DNA of 64,000 nt from Chryseobacterium gilvum (GTDB lineage: Bacteria; Bacteroidota; Bacteroidia; Flavobacteriales; Weeksellaceae), in NCBI RefSeq assembly GCF_025628965.1, contig NZ_JAOTEN010000001.1:992001-1056000 (forward strand). Reading direction: 5' to 3'. Shown piece by piece: positions 44,346 through 54,062 of the stretch; within the stretch, counting starts at the first letter, position 1; every line of letters begins with the position of its first letter. A program made the position numbers and the translations under genes. The notes under the pieces were generated by a model. The model was not told the origin of the DNA. It was given only the letters and a program-made list of their open reading frames with translations, and ran no database searches.

Positions 44346-46940
44346 TTATTCTTCCGATCCGGAATCTCCTGCTTCATCTGCAGGATTTTCATTTTCAGTA
44401 TTATTTTCTGTTAAAGTATCGTCTCCGGTGATATTCAGGTTAACTGATTCTTCTGCATCCACTTCTTCATCAATTTCTTCTACTACATCTTTATCCATTT
44501 CCACTTTTGCGATGGCTGCAATTTCGTCATTCTTTTTGAGATTGATCATTTTCACACCCTGTGTATTTCTACCCATTACTCGCATTTCATCCATATTCAT
44601 TCTGATGGCTACACCAGATTTGTTGATGATCATCAATCCGTCTTCATCGGTTACATTCTGAATCGCAATAAGGTTTCCTGTTTTTTCAGTGATATTTAAA
44701 GTAATCACTCCTTTTCCGCCTCTGTTGGTAATTCTGTAATCTTCTACAGCGGTTCTCTTTCCATATCCTTTTTCAGATACAACAAGAACGGTTTCGCGTT
44801 CTACATCATTTACGACGATCATCCCGATTACTTCATCATTTTCGTCCATTGTAATTCCGCGCACACCGATAGATCCACGCCCTACTTCCCTTACTTTTTC
44901 TTCCGGGAAACGAATACATTTACCGTTTTTCGTGGCAATCATAATCTGCGAATCACCATTGGTAAGATAAGCGCTTAAAAGCTGATCATTCTCCCTGATC
45001 TCAATGGCATTAATACCATTGATTCTAGGTCTAGAATACGCTTCCAGAGAAGTTTTCTTGATCGTACCGTTCTTAGTAATCATAACAACGCTCATTTGGT
45101 TGATATAGTCTATATCTTTCAAATCGTTGGTTCTGATATACGCTTTAATCTTATCATCCGGCTCGATATTGATCAGGTTTTGTACCGCTCTTCCTTTTGC
45201 GGTTTTTGAACCTTCAGGAATCTCAAATACCCGTAACCAATAACATTTACCTTTTTCGGTAAAGAACAGCATATACTGGTGATTGGTTGCAGAAACAATA
45301 TATTCTAAGAAATCTGAATCTCTTGTGGTTGCTGCCTTATTTCCCACACCTCCTCTGCTCTGAATTTTATATTCTGAAAGCAACGTTCTCTTTACATATC
45401 CTGCATGAGAAATAGTAAGAACCACTGCTTCATTCGGGATAATATCTTCGATAGACATCTCACCTCCTGAGTAATCGATCTCGGTTCTTCTTTCGTCACC
45501 ATATTTTTCTTTCACTTCTGCCAATTCATCCTTAATAATCTGGAATTTTCTTGGCTCATTGGCTAAAATATCTTCTAAATTATTAATTTCTTTCATGATA
45601 GCCTCATACTCATCACGGATTTTGTCGAGCTCCATTCCTGTAAGACGGGCCAAACGAAGATCCAGAATTGCCTGAGCCTGAATTTCTGAAAGATCAAACT
45701 CCTGGATAATACCTTCTTTTGCCGCTTGCGGATTGGCGCTGTGACGGATAATTGCAATCGCCTTATCCAAAGATTCCTGAGTACCGATCACTTTCATAAA
45801 CCCTTCAAGAATGTGTGCTCTTTCTCTGGCTTTTCTCAACTCGTATTCGGTTCTTCTTACGATCACCACGTGTCTGTGCTCAACAAAATGATGAATAAGA
45901 TCTTTAAGGTTCAGCTGTTCCGGTCTTCCGTGAACTAGCGCAATATTATTAACACTGAAAGAGGTTTGAAGTGATGTATATTTATATAATAAATTCAGGA
46001 CTACATTAGGAATAGCATCATTTTTTAATTCATAAACGATTCGAAGGCCATTTCTGTCAGATTCATCTCTGATTTCGTAAATTCCAGGGATTTTTTCATC
46101 CTTAACCAACTCCGCAGTTCTAGCAATCATTTCTGCCTTATTTACCTGGAAAGGAATTTCTGTGATGATGATTGCATTTCTATTGTGAACTTCTTCGAAA
46201 CTTACTTTCGCTCTCAAAACCACTCTTCCTCTTCCTGTATGGAAAGCGTCTCTTACTCCGTCATATCCGTAAATAATTCCTCCCGTAGGAAAATCAGGAG
46301 CAACGATATGCTGCATCAGTTCATCAATGGTAATTTCTCTGTTGTCAATATACGCCGTGATGGCATCTACCGCTTCAGACAAATTATGAGGAGCCATATT
46401 GGTTGCCATCCCAACTGCAATTCCGGAAGTACCGTTTACCAGAAGATTTGGAATTTTTGTAGGCATCACGGTAGGTTCCGTTAAGCTGTCGTCAAAGTTA
46501 TTTTGAAAGTCTACCGTTTCTTTATCAAGGTCAGATAAAATTTCGTCTGAAATTTTCTTTAGTCTTGCTTCGGTATAACGCATTGCTGCAGGCGGATCGC
46601 CATCCATAGAACCGAAGTTACCCTGCCCGTCTACCTGCGGATACCGTAAACTCCAAGGTTGGGCCATTCTTACCATTGCATCATATACAGAAGAATCTCC
46701 GTGTGGGTGATATTTACCTAAAACATCCCCGACAATTCTTGCAGATTTTAAATACTTTCTATTTGAAAAAACACCTAATCCATACATACCATAAAGTACT
46801 CTTCTATGAACAGGTTTCAAACCATCTCTTACATCCGGTAATGCTCTGGAAACAATTACAGACATTGAATAATCAATATAAGATGATTTCATTTCGTCAA
46901 CAATGTTGATAGGAATCAATCTCTCTCCTTCTTTTTGCAT
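44346..46940 (-). CDS. gyrA: DNA gyrase subunit A
   Basis: The 864-residue protein is complete. The quinolone region reads [17 protein letters not shown], numbered almost as in E. coli, and the DNA-cleaving tyrosine is Y122 in [10 protein letters not shown] coiled-coil gate follows, then a C-terminal six-bladed domain with the GyrA-box-like [10 protein letters not shown]. The last 45 residues are an acidic tail (rich in Glu, Asp and Asn) common in flavobacteria. With GyrB it introduces negative supercoils. Ser83 and Asp87 are the drug-sensitive residues. A TPR gene follows 25 bp downstream. Confidence 0.97.
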   Translation of the reverse strand: MQKEGERLIPINIVDEMKSSYIDYSMSVIVSRALPDVRDGLKPVHRRVLYGMYGLGVFSNRKYLKSARIVGDVLGKYHPHGDSSVYDAMVRMAQPWSLRYPQVDGQGNFGSMDGDPPAAMRYTEARLKKISDEILSDLDKETVDFQNNFDDSLTEPTVMPTKIPNLLVNGTSGIAVGMATNMAPHNLSEAVDAITAYIDNREITIDELMQHIVAPDFPTGGIIYGYDGVRDAFHTGRGRVVLRAKVSFEEVHNRNAIIITEIPFQVNKAEMIARTAELVKDEKIPGIYEIRDESDRNGLRIVYELKNDAIPNVVLNLLYKYTSLQTSFSVNNIALVHGRPEQLNLKDLIHHFVEHRHVVIVRRTEYELRKARERAHILEGFMKVIGTQESLDKAIAIIRHSANPQAAKEGIIQEFDLSEIQAQAILDLRLARLTGMELDKIRDEYEAIMKEINNLEDILANEPRKFQIIKDELAEVKEKYGDERRTEIDYSGGEMSIEDIIPNEAVVLTISHAGYVKRTLLSEYKIQSRGGVGNKAATTRDSDFLEYIVSATNHQYMLFFTEKGKCYWLRVFEIPEGSKTAKGRAVQNLINIEPDDKIKAYIRTNDLKDIDYINQMSVVMITKNGTIKKTSLEAYSRPRINGINAIEIRENDQLLSAYLTNGDSQIMIATKNGKCIRFPEEKVREVGRGSIGVRGITMDENDEVIGMIVVNDVERETVLVVSEKGYGKRTAVEDYRITNRGGKGVITLNITEKTGNLIAIQNVTDEDGLMIINKSGVAIRMNMDEMRVMGRNTQGVKMINLKKNDEIAAIAKVEMDKDVVEEIDEEVDAEESVNLNITGDDTLTENNTENENPADEAGDSGSEE

Positions 46941-47088
46941 ATATAACTTTTATTGTAATGATAATCAGACTTTTAAAAAAACGACTGAAAACTATTGATT
47001 TTGTATATTTAATAACGTGCTAATTTACGAAATTTTTACCGATTTTTGTTGAAATATTTACTCAAATAATCTTAAAAACATATAAAAT

Positions 47089-47403
47089 ATGAGTGTATTA
47101 AGTATTACTTTCCATTGCACGAAAAATAATATTGATGAATGGGAAAATTATGTTGATGAGAACCTTATCATGATGGCTGAAAACCTTATAGATGTTAACC
47201 AATACATGCTCTCTGAAGTGCACAGTGATTACATTGAGGATGGTAAAAACTATAATCTCCTTTTAATTTTCGATAATGATGAAAAGAGGTTTGAATTTGT
47301 AGAAAGTGAACTTGTGAACATCAGTGAACGGGTAGAAAAAAAATTTGGGGAAGGAGTCATGATCTTCAATACTTTCCTTAATCCGAAAAAAACAAGATTT
47401 TGA
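47089..47403 (+). CDS. DUF4286-family protein
   Basis: The 104-residue cytoplasmic protein matches DUF4286: SITFHCTKNNIDEWENYVDE, followed by VNQYMLSEVHSDYIEDGKNYNLLLIFDN and a terminal GEGVMIFNTFLNPKK. It looks like a small ferredoxin-like alpha-beta fold. The family is limited to Bacteroidota and has no known role. The gene is divergent from gyrA, 148 bp away, and ends at a terminator shared with a tiny lipoprotein gene. Confidence 0.85.
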   Translation: MSVLSITFHCTKNNIDEWENYVDENLIMMAENLIDVNQYMLSEVHSDYIEDGKNYNLLLIFDNDEKRFEFVESELVNISERVEKKFGEGVMIFNTFLNPKKTRF

Positions 47404-47410
47404 TATTAAA

Positions 47411-47442
47411 AAACTCCTCTAAAGCTATTTTTAAAGGAGTTT
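47411..47442. terminator. Bidirectional intrinsic terminator
   Basis: An 8-bp stem (47411-47418 with 47435-47442) lies between the DUF4286 gene and the small lipoprotein gene that converges on it. A-runs and T-runs flank both sides. Confidence 0.75.
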
Positions 47443-47448
47443 ATTATT

Positions 47449-47559
47449 TTAACGATGCATCGGCGGACGTGGAGGTCGTGGCGGTCTGGGAGGTGCAACA
47501 CAAGATGCTACGGTAGCAATAATCAATAATATTGCTGTAATTTTAACGATTGTTTTCAT
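47449..47559 (-). CDS. 36-residue Pro/Arg-rich lipoprotein
   Basis: The frame from ATG at 47557-47559 to the stop at 47449-47451 encodes 36 residues. The first 19 form a lipoprotein signal (lipobox VASC, lipid Cys20). The mature peptide is only CVAPPRPPRPPRPPMHR: three PPR steps after the cysteine. The signal, codon use and a following terminator on the same strand support a real gene despite its size. Similar micro-lipoproteins are known in Bacteroidota genomes but are often missed. The function is unknown; a polyproline tether in the periplasm or on the surface is inference. Confidence 0.68.
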   Translation of the reverse strand: MKTIVKITAILLIIATVASCVAPPRPPRPPRPPMHR

Positions 47560-47622
47560 ATTTTATGTATTGTAATATGCAGAATCTAAACAATCATAGT
47601 GCCAAAAAATTGGCTTTACCGT

Positions 47623-48120
47623 TTAAAAACCTACTGTTTTACTTCTTCTCTCCAGCATGACAAGATCCTTCCATTCTCCATTGAGCCGACCTACTTTTTG
47701 CCTCGTTCCTACCATTCTGAACCCGTTTTTCTGGTGAAATTTAATAGAAGCTTCATTTTCCGGAAAAATATTTGACTGTAAAGTCCAGAATCCGTGCATT
47801 TCACTATCTAAAATCAGTTTCTTCATCAATACGGAGCCTAAACCTTTCCCAAGATATTGATGATCGAAATAAATACTTACTTCGGCAACTCCGCTAAAGC
47901 ATTCTCTTTTGCTTACCGGTTTCAGGGCGCACCATCCTACAACCTCATCATTTTCATTTTCCATTACCCAACGGCAGTCATTCAGATAGCTGGAATTCCA
48001 TGCTTCTATATTGGGCAGTTCTGTATCGAAAGTTGCAATACCGCTGTCAATTCCCTGCTGAAAAATTTCAAGGACCCTGGTTTCGTCTCTAGGAAGCATT
48101 TCCCTTATTTCGTAATTCAT
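47623..48120 (-). CDS. GNAT-family N-acetyltransferase (phosphinothricin-acetyltransferase-like)
   Basis: The 165-residue protein matches the phosphinothricin acetyltransferase group of the GNAT fold: IREMLPRDETRVLEIFQQGI, TFDTELPNIEAW, a GVAEVSIYFDHQYLGKGLGS acetyl-CoA loop and IFPENEASIKFHQKNGFRMVG. It acetylates small amines with acetyl-CoA; the natural substrate (often methionine sulfoximine or similar) is not clear. It starts 3 bp after the DUF421 gene stop, so the two are translated from one transcript. Confidence 0.88.
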   Translation of the reverse strand: MNYEIREMLPRDETRVLEIFQQGIDSGIATFDTELPNIEAWNSSYLNDCRWVMENENDEVVGWCALKPVSKRECFSGVAEVSIYFDHQYLGKGLGSVLMKKLILDSEMHGFWTLQSNIFPENEASIKFHQKNGFRMVGTRQKVGRLNGEWKDLVMLERRSKTVGF

Positions 48121-48123
48121 TTT

Positions 48124-48636
48124 TTAAAAGTATTTTCTTTTGTTTTTTCTTTTAATCCTGGAATAATGAGTCTGCTTGTCTTTTTGGTCTTCCGAAACTA
48201 CGCTGATGTTTCCGTCAACTTCCAAAATAGATAATTTTACATTATTTATCGTTTCTACACCGTGTTCCCTGATCGCTTCATCCAGCTCATCGAGCGTGAT
48301 TTTTACTTTTCTTAAAGCAACATGATCTACCACCCCGTCTTTTATTAAAATAACCGGATCTGCCTCCATAAAACTGGAGAAAGACCGACTGGAAAACATT
48401 AATCTTTTTACAACAAAATTGGCAACGAAAAGCACCAATGCAGCAATAATCCCGCCCTGCAGAGAAGTATCCGGACCTACCATTGCATTTTGTACAGCAT
48501 TAGAAATCAAGAGAAGCAAAACCACATCTCCTGCATTGAGCTGAGACAACTGGTTTTTGCCGAACAGACGAATTGCCGCTACCATAAAAAGGTACACGCA
48601 AAGTGAACGGATAACAACGTCTAAAATAGGATTCAC
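48124..48636 (-). CDS. DUF421 (YetF-like) membrane protein
   Basis: The 170-residue protein has three N-terminal membrane helices (about 5-25, 35-55, 60-78). A soluble DUF421 domain follows (FSSFMEADPVILIKDGVVDHV ... LDELDEAIREHGVETINNVKLSILEVDGNISV). Relatives such as Bacillus YetF/YdfS act at the membrane in spore or stress processes, but no general function is known. The gene precedes the GNAT gene by 3 bp and has an exact promoter element at 48653-48660. Confidence 0.87.
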   Translation of the reverse strand: MNPILDVVIRSLCVYLFMVAAIRLFGKNQLSQLNAGDVVLLLLISNAVQNAMVGPDTSLQGGIIAALVLFVANFVVKRLMFSSRSFSSFMEADPVILIKDGVVDHVALRKVKITLDELDEAIREHGVETINNVKLSILEVDGNISVVSEDQKDKQTHYSRIKRKNKRKYF

Positions 48637-48652
48637 AAGGATTATTTAACCT

Positions 48653-48660
48653 CAAATGTA
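48653..48660 (-). promoter_or_regulatory. -7 promoter element of the DUF421-GNAT pair
   Basis: On the minus strand TACATTTG is an exact TAnnTTTG match 16 bp before the ATG at 48636. Confidence 0.65.
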
Positions 48661-48713
48661 TACATTTTTTAACGGATCTGATGCTTAATTGTACAGAAAA
48701 ACGTATAAAAAAA

Positions 48714-48729
48714 CCGCTTAATCAAGCGG
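48714..48729 (-). terminator. Intrinsic terminator of the small leader-peptide gene
   Basis: A 6-bp GC-rich stem (48714-48719 with 48724-48729) is followed on the minus strand by seven T. Confidence 0.7.
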
Positions 48730-48737
48730 CTTTATTT

Positions 48738-48872
48738 TTAAGGGCATTGCGAGATGGGAACCTCGCTGCAGACTGTTTTGTTTAATCTTTCACAGTATAC
48801 GCAATACTTTTTTGGCTGCCCTCCATACACAGATTTTAGTTCTGTTTTTGTGAGCTTCTTCAAATTTTTCAT
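48738..48872 (-). CDS. Small bacteriocin-like peptide with double-glycine leader
   Basis: The start is the ATG at 48870-48872, giving 44 residues; a longer frame to 48950 adds 26 residues that do not resemble the family. The leader MKNLKKLTKTELKSVYGG (18 residues) is nearly the same as that of the peptide at 30071-30280 and ends in a proper Gly-Gly. The mature part is 26 residues with four cysteines in CVYC and two more at the end (VCSEVPISQC), which suggests disulfides or thioether bridges. No modification, exporter or immunity gene is nearby. A terminator follows at once, so it is a single-gene transcript. Confidence 0.78.
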   Translation of the reverse strand: MKNLKKLTKTELKSVYGGQPKKYCVYCERLNKTVCSEVPISQCP

Positions 48873-48993
48873 ATGATTTGTTTTAATGATTTGTATTGTA
48901 TATAACGAATTTTCAAATTTTTTATTATTATTTTCCACAAAAAAAGCCATACAATAATCTGTATGACTTTAGAAAAAAAAGATTTAAAATATC

Positions 48994-49398
48994 TTATCTG
49001 TTGTTGATATCAACTCTTACGGGCATCACATAGGTAGATGCAATCATTTTTTCATTCAATCTCGCAGGATTTATTTTGTATTGTAAGTGGCTTAAAACAT
49101 TTTCAATTTCCTTACTTACATTTTTGCAGTCTCCTTTTGAACGTACATTCACGATTTTTCCGTTTTCTGCCACGTCAAATTTCACTTCAGAATTTACAAT
49201 TCCTTGTTTATATTCTGAATTGGTAAAATCAAAATTATCCATTAAAAGATTTCTGATTTCGTTAAATGCATCATTCTTATTCAGCTGAACCTCCTGGATC
49301 GTATTGTTTGAAGTGATCTGCGCTTTTACATTTCCTGCTAATGCAGTTAATCCCAATGCGAAAACAGAAGCAACAAATATTTGGATTTTATTTTTCAT
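48994..49398 (-). CDS. Secreted protein with a TonB-C-like domain
   Basis: The 134-residue protein has a signal peptide (to about residue 26, AGNVKA) and a C-terminal region VNSEVKFDVAENGKIVNVRSKG ... YKINPARLNEKMIASTYVMPVRVD (given in parts). The region has the strand-helix-strand pattern of TonB C-terminal domains, as in orphan TonB-like proteins of Bacteroidota. It lacks the membrane anchor and proline-rich spacer of a working TonB. It may bind TonB-dependent receptors, but this is inference. The promoter carries a direct repeat (49480-49501), suggesting active regulation. Confidence 0.65.
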   Translation of the reverse strand: MKNKIQIFVASVFALGLTALAGNVKAQITSNNTIQEVQLNKNDAFNEIRNLLMDNFDFTNSEYKQGIVNSEVKFDVAENGKIVNVRSKGDCKNVSKEIENVLSHLQYKINPARLNEKMIASTYVMPVRVDINNR

Positions 49399-49445
49399 AT
49401 GTCTTTGATTTTAAATTAATTATTAAATTTTTCTTGATTCTAATT

Positions 49446-49501
49446 CAAAGATATAAAAAATAATTCATACGAATTTCACATTGAGTTAACATTGAGTTAA
49501 C
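49446..49501 (-). promoter_or_regulatory. Promoter with upstream direct repeat (possible activator site)
   Basis: On the minus strand TATCTTTG (49446-49453) is an exact -7 element. Two perfect copies of an 11-bp unit, ATTGAGTTAAC on the plus strand, lie at 49480-49490 and 49491-49501, about 27-48 bp upstream of it. There is no TTG at -33. One-helical-turn repeats at this distance fit an activator binding site. Confidence 0.6.
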
Positions 49502-49588
49502 ATTAAATTTAAAATATTGATTTACAGATATTTAAATTCAAAAAATAATTGAAAATTTAACATTGGAATTGATTTAAGGTCATAAAAA

Positions 49589-49616
49589 AAGGCTAAAACT
49601 CTGCAGTTTAGCCTTA
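49589..49616 (-). terminator. Intrinsic terminator of uvrA
   Basis: An 11-bp stem (about 49589-49600 with 49606-49616, one bulge) ends in T on the minus strand, 30 bp after the uvrA stop. Confidence 0.75.
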
Positions 49617-49646
49617 TAATAGCGATTAGAATTTATCAGAACATTT

Positions 49647-52478
49647 TTACATAAGTTCTTTCTTCAAAAATTTCCCTGTCAAACTTTTCTTCGATTTCAC
49701 GATTTCTTCGGGAGTTCCCTGTGCAACGATTTGTCCGCCATGCTTTCCTCCTTCCGGTCCCACGTCAATAATATGATCAGCCAATTTGATCACATCCATA
49801 TTATGTTCAATGATGATAAATGAATTGCCCAGTTCTACGAGTTTATTAATGGCATCCATCAGGATTTTCACATCTTCAAAGTGAAGCCCGGTTGTGGGTT
49901 CATCAAGAATATACAATGTATTTCCCGTTTGTCTCTTTGCCAATTCTGTTGCAAGTTTGATACGCTGTGCTTCACCTCCTGAAAGTGTAGTCGACTGTTG
50001 TCCCATCGTGATATATCCTAAACCGACATCCTGCAATGTTTTTACCCTGGCAAAAATCTTAGGAATCGGCTGGAAGAAATCTACCGCTTCATCAATCGTC
50101 ATATCCAATACATCGGAAATCGATTTTCCTTTATAACGAACTTCCAGTGTTTCTCTGTTAAATCTTTTTCCGTTGCAGGTTTCACAGTGTACATAAACGT
50201 CCGGTAAAAAGTTCATCTCAATCACTTTTAAACCGCCTCCCTGACAAGTTTCGCATCTTCCGCCTTTTACATTGAAAGAGAATCTTCCCGGTTTGTAGCC
50301 ACGGATTTTACTTTCCGGCAATTCCGAAAATAAATTCCTGATATCGGTAAACATTCCGGTGTATGTGGCAGGATTTGAACGGGGCGTTCTCCCAATCGGA
50401 GTCTGATCTACATCTACGATTTTATCTATATTATCTAGACCTTCTATTTTTTTGTACGGAAGCGGCTCTTGTACAGCTCTGTAAAAGTGCCTGTTAAGAA
50501 TCGGGTAAAGCGTTCCGTTGATTAGAGACGATTTTCCGCTTCCTGAAATTCCTGAAACGACTACCAATTTTCCTAACGGAATATCAAGCGTTACATTTTT
50601 TAGGTTATTTCCTGTTGCGCCTTTCAATAATATATTTTTACCGTTACCTGCTCTTCTTTCTTTCGGAATTTCGATCTTTCTTTTTCCGGTGATATAATCT
50701 GCCGTAATGGTATCGGCTTTTAAAAGATCCTGCGGTTTTCCCTGCCAAAGAATTTCTCCTCCGAATTTTCCGGCTCTCGGACCAATATCCAGGACTTCAT
50801 CAGCTTCAAGAATCATATCTTTATCATGTTCTACCACGATCACAGAGTTACCGATATCCCGAAGGTTTTTTAATGATTTGATTAATCTCTCGTTGTCTCT
50901 TTGATGAAGCCCGATACTGGGTTCATCTAAGATATACAGAACATTCACCAATTGGGAGCCAATCTGAGTTGCCAGACGAATTCTCTGGGATTCTCCTCCG
51001 GAAAGTGTTTTTGAACTTCGGCTTAAGCTTAAATAATCTAAACCTACATCCAGCAAAAACTGAAGCCTTGTTTCAATTTCCTTTAAAATTTCGTACGCAA
51101 TAATCGAATTTTTTTCAGAAAATTTGTCTTTAATATCATGCAGCCATTCTTTCAGATCAGATAAACTTAATCCGTTGACTTCTGCGATATTTTTACCATC
51201 AATTTTAAAACTTAAACTGGATGGCTGAAGACGCGCGCCTTTACATTGCGGGCAGGTTTCTTCGGTAGTAAAATGCCTTTCCAGCAAAATCGCTTCATAA
51301 GATTCTCTTTCTTCGATCATTTCTTCCATAAAAGGGACCAAACCATCAAAGCTGATTTTTATTTTCTTGGTAATTCCTGCGTATTTCAGGTCTTTATTAA
51401 ATTCTTTGTTGCAGCCGTTATAGATATAATCTAAGGCTTCCGAAGGAATATCTTTAAAAGGCGTCGAAAAGTCTAATCCAAAAATTTCAAGAATATTTTT
51501 GATCTGGGATAAGATCCATTTGTTGGATTTAATATCTTCCAGAGGCAATAAACCTCCCTGATTAATAGATAATTTCGGGTTTTCAACAAAATGATCGGTA
51601 TTGATTTTTTTAATCATTCCCAACCCTTTACAATCCGGACAGCTGCCTTTAGGGGAGTTAAAGGAAAAAGTATTGGGTTCCGGCAATGCCAATGAATGTC
51701 CTGTTTCTGCATCCATCAGGTTTTTAGAAAAATATTCGATTTCTGTACTGCCCAGTTTCTGAATTCCGATCAGCCCTTCTCCCAACTCCATCGCGGTTCT
51801 CAGCGATTTTTCCATCCTGGCTTCAGATGCGCTTTCCCCGATGATCCAGCGATCGATTACAATGTCGATGTCGTGGGTTTTGTAGCGGTCAAGCTTTAAG
51901 TCATATTCAATATCCTGCAGCTCGCCATCGATTCTCGCCTGTCCGTATCCTTTTTTTGCCATCTGAATAAAAAGCTCATGATAATGACCTTTTCTCGAAC
52001 GTACAACCGGAGCCATCAACATGAGTTTTTCGCCTTTATAGTTTTCTTTGATGGTATCCAGAATCTGATCTTCCGTATAACTTACCAGTTTTTTTCCTGT
52101 AGTCTGAGAATACGCGTCTGAAACTCTTGCATACAGCAAACGAAGGTAATCGTACAACTCTGTAACAGTTCCTACGGTAGAACGCGGGTTTTTATTGGTG
52201 GTTTTCTGCTCAATCGCAATAACGGGAGAAAGGCCTTCTATTTTATCGACATCGGGACGCTCCAGACCGCCTAAAAACTGTCTTGCATAGGCAGAAAAAG
52301 TCTCAATATAACGTCTTTGTCCTTCAGCGAAAATTGTATCAAAAGCCAGTGATGATTTTCCGCTTCCGGAAAGCCCGGTAATGACCACCAGTTCATTGCG
52401 TGGTATTTTGACATTAATGTTTTTAAGATTATGTTCCCTCGCTCCGTAAACTTCTATATATTCTGTTGATTTACTCAT
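49647..52478 (-). CDS. uvrA: Excinuclease ABC subunit A
   Basis: The 943-residue protein is a complete UvrA. The first ATP-binding loop is [15 protein letters not shown] and the second [18 protein letters not shown] signatures [14 protein letters not shown] and [14 protein letters not shown] are both present, as are the zinc-binding [16 protein letters not shown] and [16 protein letters not shown] pairs. It finds bulky DNA lesions and loads UvrB in nucleotide excision repair. It has its own exact -7 element at 52514-52521. Confidence 0.97.
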   Translation of the reverse strand: MSKSTEYIEVYGAREHNLKNINVKIPRNELVVITGLSGSGKSSLAFDTIFAEGQRRYIETFSAYARQFLGGLERPDVDKIEGLSPVIAIEQKTTNKNPRSTVGTVTELYDYLRLLYARVSDAYSQTTGKKLVSYTEDQILDTIKENYKGEKLMLMAPVVRSRKGHYHELFIQMAKKGYGQARIDGELQDIEYDLKLDRYKTHDIDIVIDRWIIGESASEARMEKSLRTAMELGEGLIGIQKLGSTEIEYFSKNLMDAETGHSLALPEPNTFSFNSPKGSCPDCKGLGMIKKINTDHFVENPKLSINQGGLLPLEDIKSNKWILSQIKNILEIFGLDFSTPFKDIPSEALDYIYNGCNKEFNKDLKYAGITKKIKISFDGLVPFMEEMIEERESYEAILLERHFTTEETCPQCKGARLQPSSLSFKIDGKNIAEVNGLSLSDLKEWLHDIKDKFSEKNSIIAYEILKEIETRLQFLLDVGLDYLSLSRSSKTLSGGESQRIRLATQIGSQLVNVLYILDEPSIGLHQRDNERLIKSLKNLRDIGNSVIVVEHDKDMILEADEVLDIGPRAGKFGGEILWQGKPQDLLKADTITADYITGKRKIEIPKERRAGNGKNILLKGATGNNLKNVTLDIPLGKLVVVSGISGSGKSSLINGTLYPILNRHFYRAVQEPLPYKKIEGLDNIDKIVDVDQTPIGRTPRSNPATYTGMFTDIRNLFSELPESKIRGYKPGRFSFNVKGGRCETCQGGGLKVIEMNFLPDVYVHCETCNGKRFNRETLEVRYKGKSISDVLDMTIDEAVDFFQPIPKIFARVKTLQDVGLGYITMGQQSTTLSGGEAQRIKLATELAKRQTGNTLYILDEPTTGLHFEDVKILMDAINKLVELGNSFIIIEHNMDVIKLADHIIDVGPEGGKHGGQIVAQGTPEEIVKSKKSLTGKFLKKELM

Positions 52479-52513
52479 AATTTGGGGTGATCTTACATGA
52501 AAATCACGCTGTG

Positions 52514-52521
52514 CAAAATTA
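52514..52521 (-). promoter_or_regulatory. -7 promoter element of uvrA
   Basis: On the minus strand TAATTTTG is an exact TAnnTTTG match 35 bp before the uvrA ATG. Confidence 0.6.
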
Positions 52522-52661
52522 CGGAATTTTATGGAATTTAATGAGGTAAAATCATGTCATATTTTAACAATAGACTATATATTTTTAATCCAAATCTATT
52601 CGATCAGGCTTACTTAACCTCATCAATTTTAATTACATTTACAGCGTAATAATCAATATTT

Positions 52662-53231
52662 ATGAACAGATTACGGCAACATATTGAAGAAATAAGTCCT
52701 ATAACAGATGAGGAATTTGAAGTTATTAAAACATTTTTTACTTTAAAGAATGTCCGTAAAAATCAGTTCCTGCTTCATGAAGGGGATGAAGTAAAATTTG
52801 AATATTTGGTTTTAAAAGGCATTTACAAAGTTTTTTATCTGGATGAAAATGGAAAAGAGCATATTGTACAGTTTGCGAAAAAAAACTGGTGGATGACAGA
52901 TTATACAGGTTTCTTTACACAAACGTACGCTACCATGTTTGTTGAATGCCTCGCAGATGGTGAGGTTCTCTGTCTTACTCTGGAAGGAAGAGAAAAACTT
53001 TCTTCAGAATTTCATAAAATGGAGCACTTTTTCCGGGTAAAACTGACAAACGGATATGTTGCTTTGCAACAGAGAATACGACTTTTATTATCAAGCACCC
53101 CACAACAGCGATACGAAGAATTTTCAAAATTATATCCTGATCTCATGCTTCAGATTCCCAAAAAATATATTGCAGAATATCTCGGAGTAAGCAGGGAAAC
53201 ATTGAGCCGGCTTTATTCAAATACCAAATAG
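52662..53231 (+). CDS. Crp/Fnr-family transcriptional regulator
   Basis: The 189-residue protein has an N-terminal cyclic-nucleotide-binding-like barrel (LKNVRKNQFLLHEGDEVKFEYLV) and a short C-terminal helix-turn-helix (PKKYIAEYLGVSRETLSRL). No FNR-type cysteine cluster is seen, and the residues that bind cAMP in E. coli Crp (RxSxxE type) are not conserved. The effector is unknown. It stands upstream of the DJ-1 and ABM genes, so it may control them. Upstream TACATTTA is one base off the -7 consensus. Confidence 0.88.
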   Translation: MNRLRQHIEEISPITDEEFEVIKTFFTLKNVRKNQFLLHEGDEVKFEYLVLKGIYKVFYLDENGKEHIVQFAKKNWWMTDYTGFFTQTYATMFVECLADGEVLCLTLEGREKLSSEFHKMEHFFRVKLTNGYVALQQRIRLLLSSTPQQRYEEFSKLYPDLMLQIPKKYIAEYLGVSRETLSRLYSNTK

Positions 53232-53330
53232 TTAATTTAAATATTTCAATGACATGTTAGAATAAAGAATGTGATTTCGGTCACCCTTTTTCTGTGACCC
53301 GGCTCCTTCTCTTTTGCCTTGAAGCTACCA

Positions 53331-53338
53331 TACATTTG
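53331..53338 (+). promoter_or_regulatory. -7 promoter element of the DJ-1-type gene
   Basis: TACATTTG is an exact TAnnTTTG match 28 bp before the ATG. A TTTG at 53313-53316 lies only 14 bp upstream of it, shorter than usual. This shows that the DJ-1 gene can be transcribed apart from the regulator. Confidence 0.6.
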
Positions 53339-53366
53339 CTAAAGAAATTTAATCAAAAATTTACAT

Positions 53367-54047
53367 ATGAAAGCAAAAGTATTAATCATTGTATCCAATG
53401 CCAATTCAATCGGGCCAAACAACAGACGAACAGGAACTTTCTTACCGGAAGTAGCACATCCTTACGCAGAGTTTGAAAACGCAGGTTATCACATTGACTT
53501 TGCAAGTTTAACGGGTGAATCACCATTTTTAGACGCTTTGAACTTAGCAGCTGATCCTGATAATTTAAAATTCCTCACAGGAAAAGGCTGGGAAGATATG
53601 CACAAAGCTCCAAAACTGTCTGAACTTGATGTGCAGCATTATGACGCCGTATTCATTCCCGGTGGTTTGGCTCCTATGGTAGACATGCCTGAAAATGCTG
53701 AATTAAAAAGAGTAATTGCTGAAGTTTACGAAAGAAATGGTATTGTAGGAGCGGTCTGTCACGGTCCTGTATCACTGTTAAATGTACAATTAAGTGACGG
53801 AACATATCTTGTGAATGGTAAGAATATTGCTTCTTTCACCTCTGAAGAAGAAGACAACTATGCAAGAGCCGACGTTCCTTTTGATCTGCAAAGTGCTTTG
53901 ACAGAACAGGGTGCTGTTTTTCATGCTGCGGAAGCCTGGTCTGCAAACAGCATTGCTGACGGAAATCTGGTAACCGGACAAAACCCGGCTTCCGCAAAAG
54001 GGGTTGGTGAAAAAATGGTTGCCCTTTTAGAATCTAAAAATTCTTAA
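53367..54047 (+). CDS. DJ-1/PfpI-family protein (Hsp31-like, glyoxalase III-type)
   Basis: The 226-residue protein has a DJ-1/PfpI fold with the nucleophile elbow AVCHGP: catalytic C131 and H132, with E28 in LPEVAHPY positioned as in Hsp31-type glyoxalases. The opening KVLIIVSNANSIGPNNRRTG and the insert ESPFLDALNLAADPDNLKFL are typical of this group. Such enzymes detoxify methylglyoxal or act as protein deglycases and holdases. It is followed 15 bp later by a monooxygenase-like gene, likely in one operon. The regulator gene lies 135 bp upstream. Confidence 0.9.
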   Translation: MKAKVLIIVSNANSIGPNNRRTGTFLPEVAHPYAEFENAGYHIDFASLTGESPFLDALNLAADPDNLKFLTGKGWEDMHKAPKLSELDVQHYDAVFIPGGLAPMVDMPENAELKRVIAEVYERNGIVGAVCHGPVSLLNVQLSDGTYLVNGKNIASFTSEEEDNYARADVPFDLQSALTEQGAVFHAAEAWSANSIADGNLVTGQNPASAKGVGEKMVALLESKNS

Positions 54048-54062
54048 TTTAAACCTATAAAA

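Noticed and set aside
47857..48234. A 125-codon plus-strand frame across the GNAT and DUF421 genes
   Set aside because: It spans two well-supported genes on the other strand and shows no motif or promoter.
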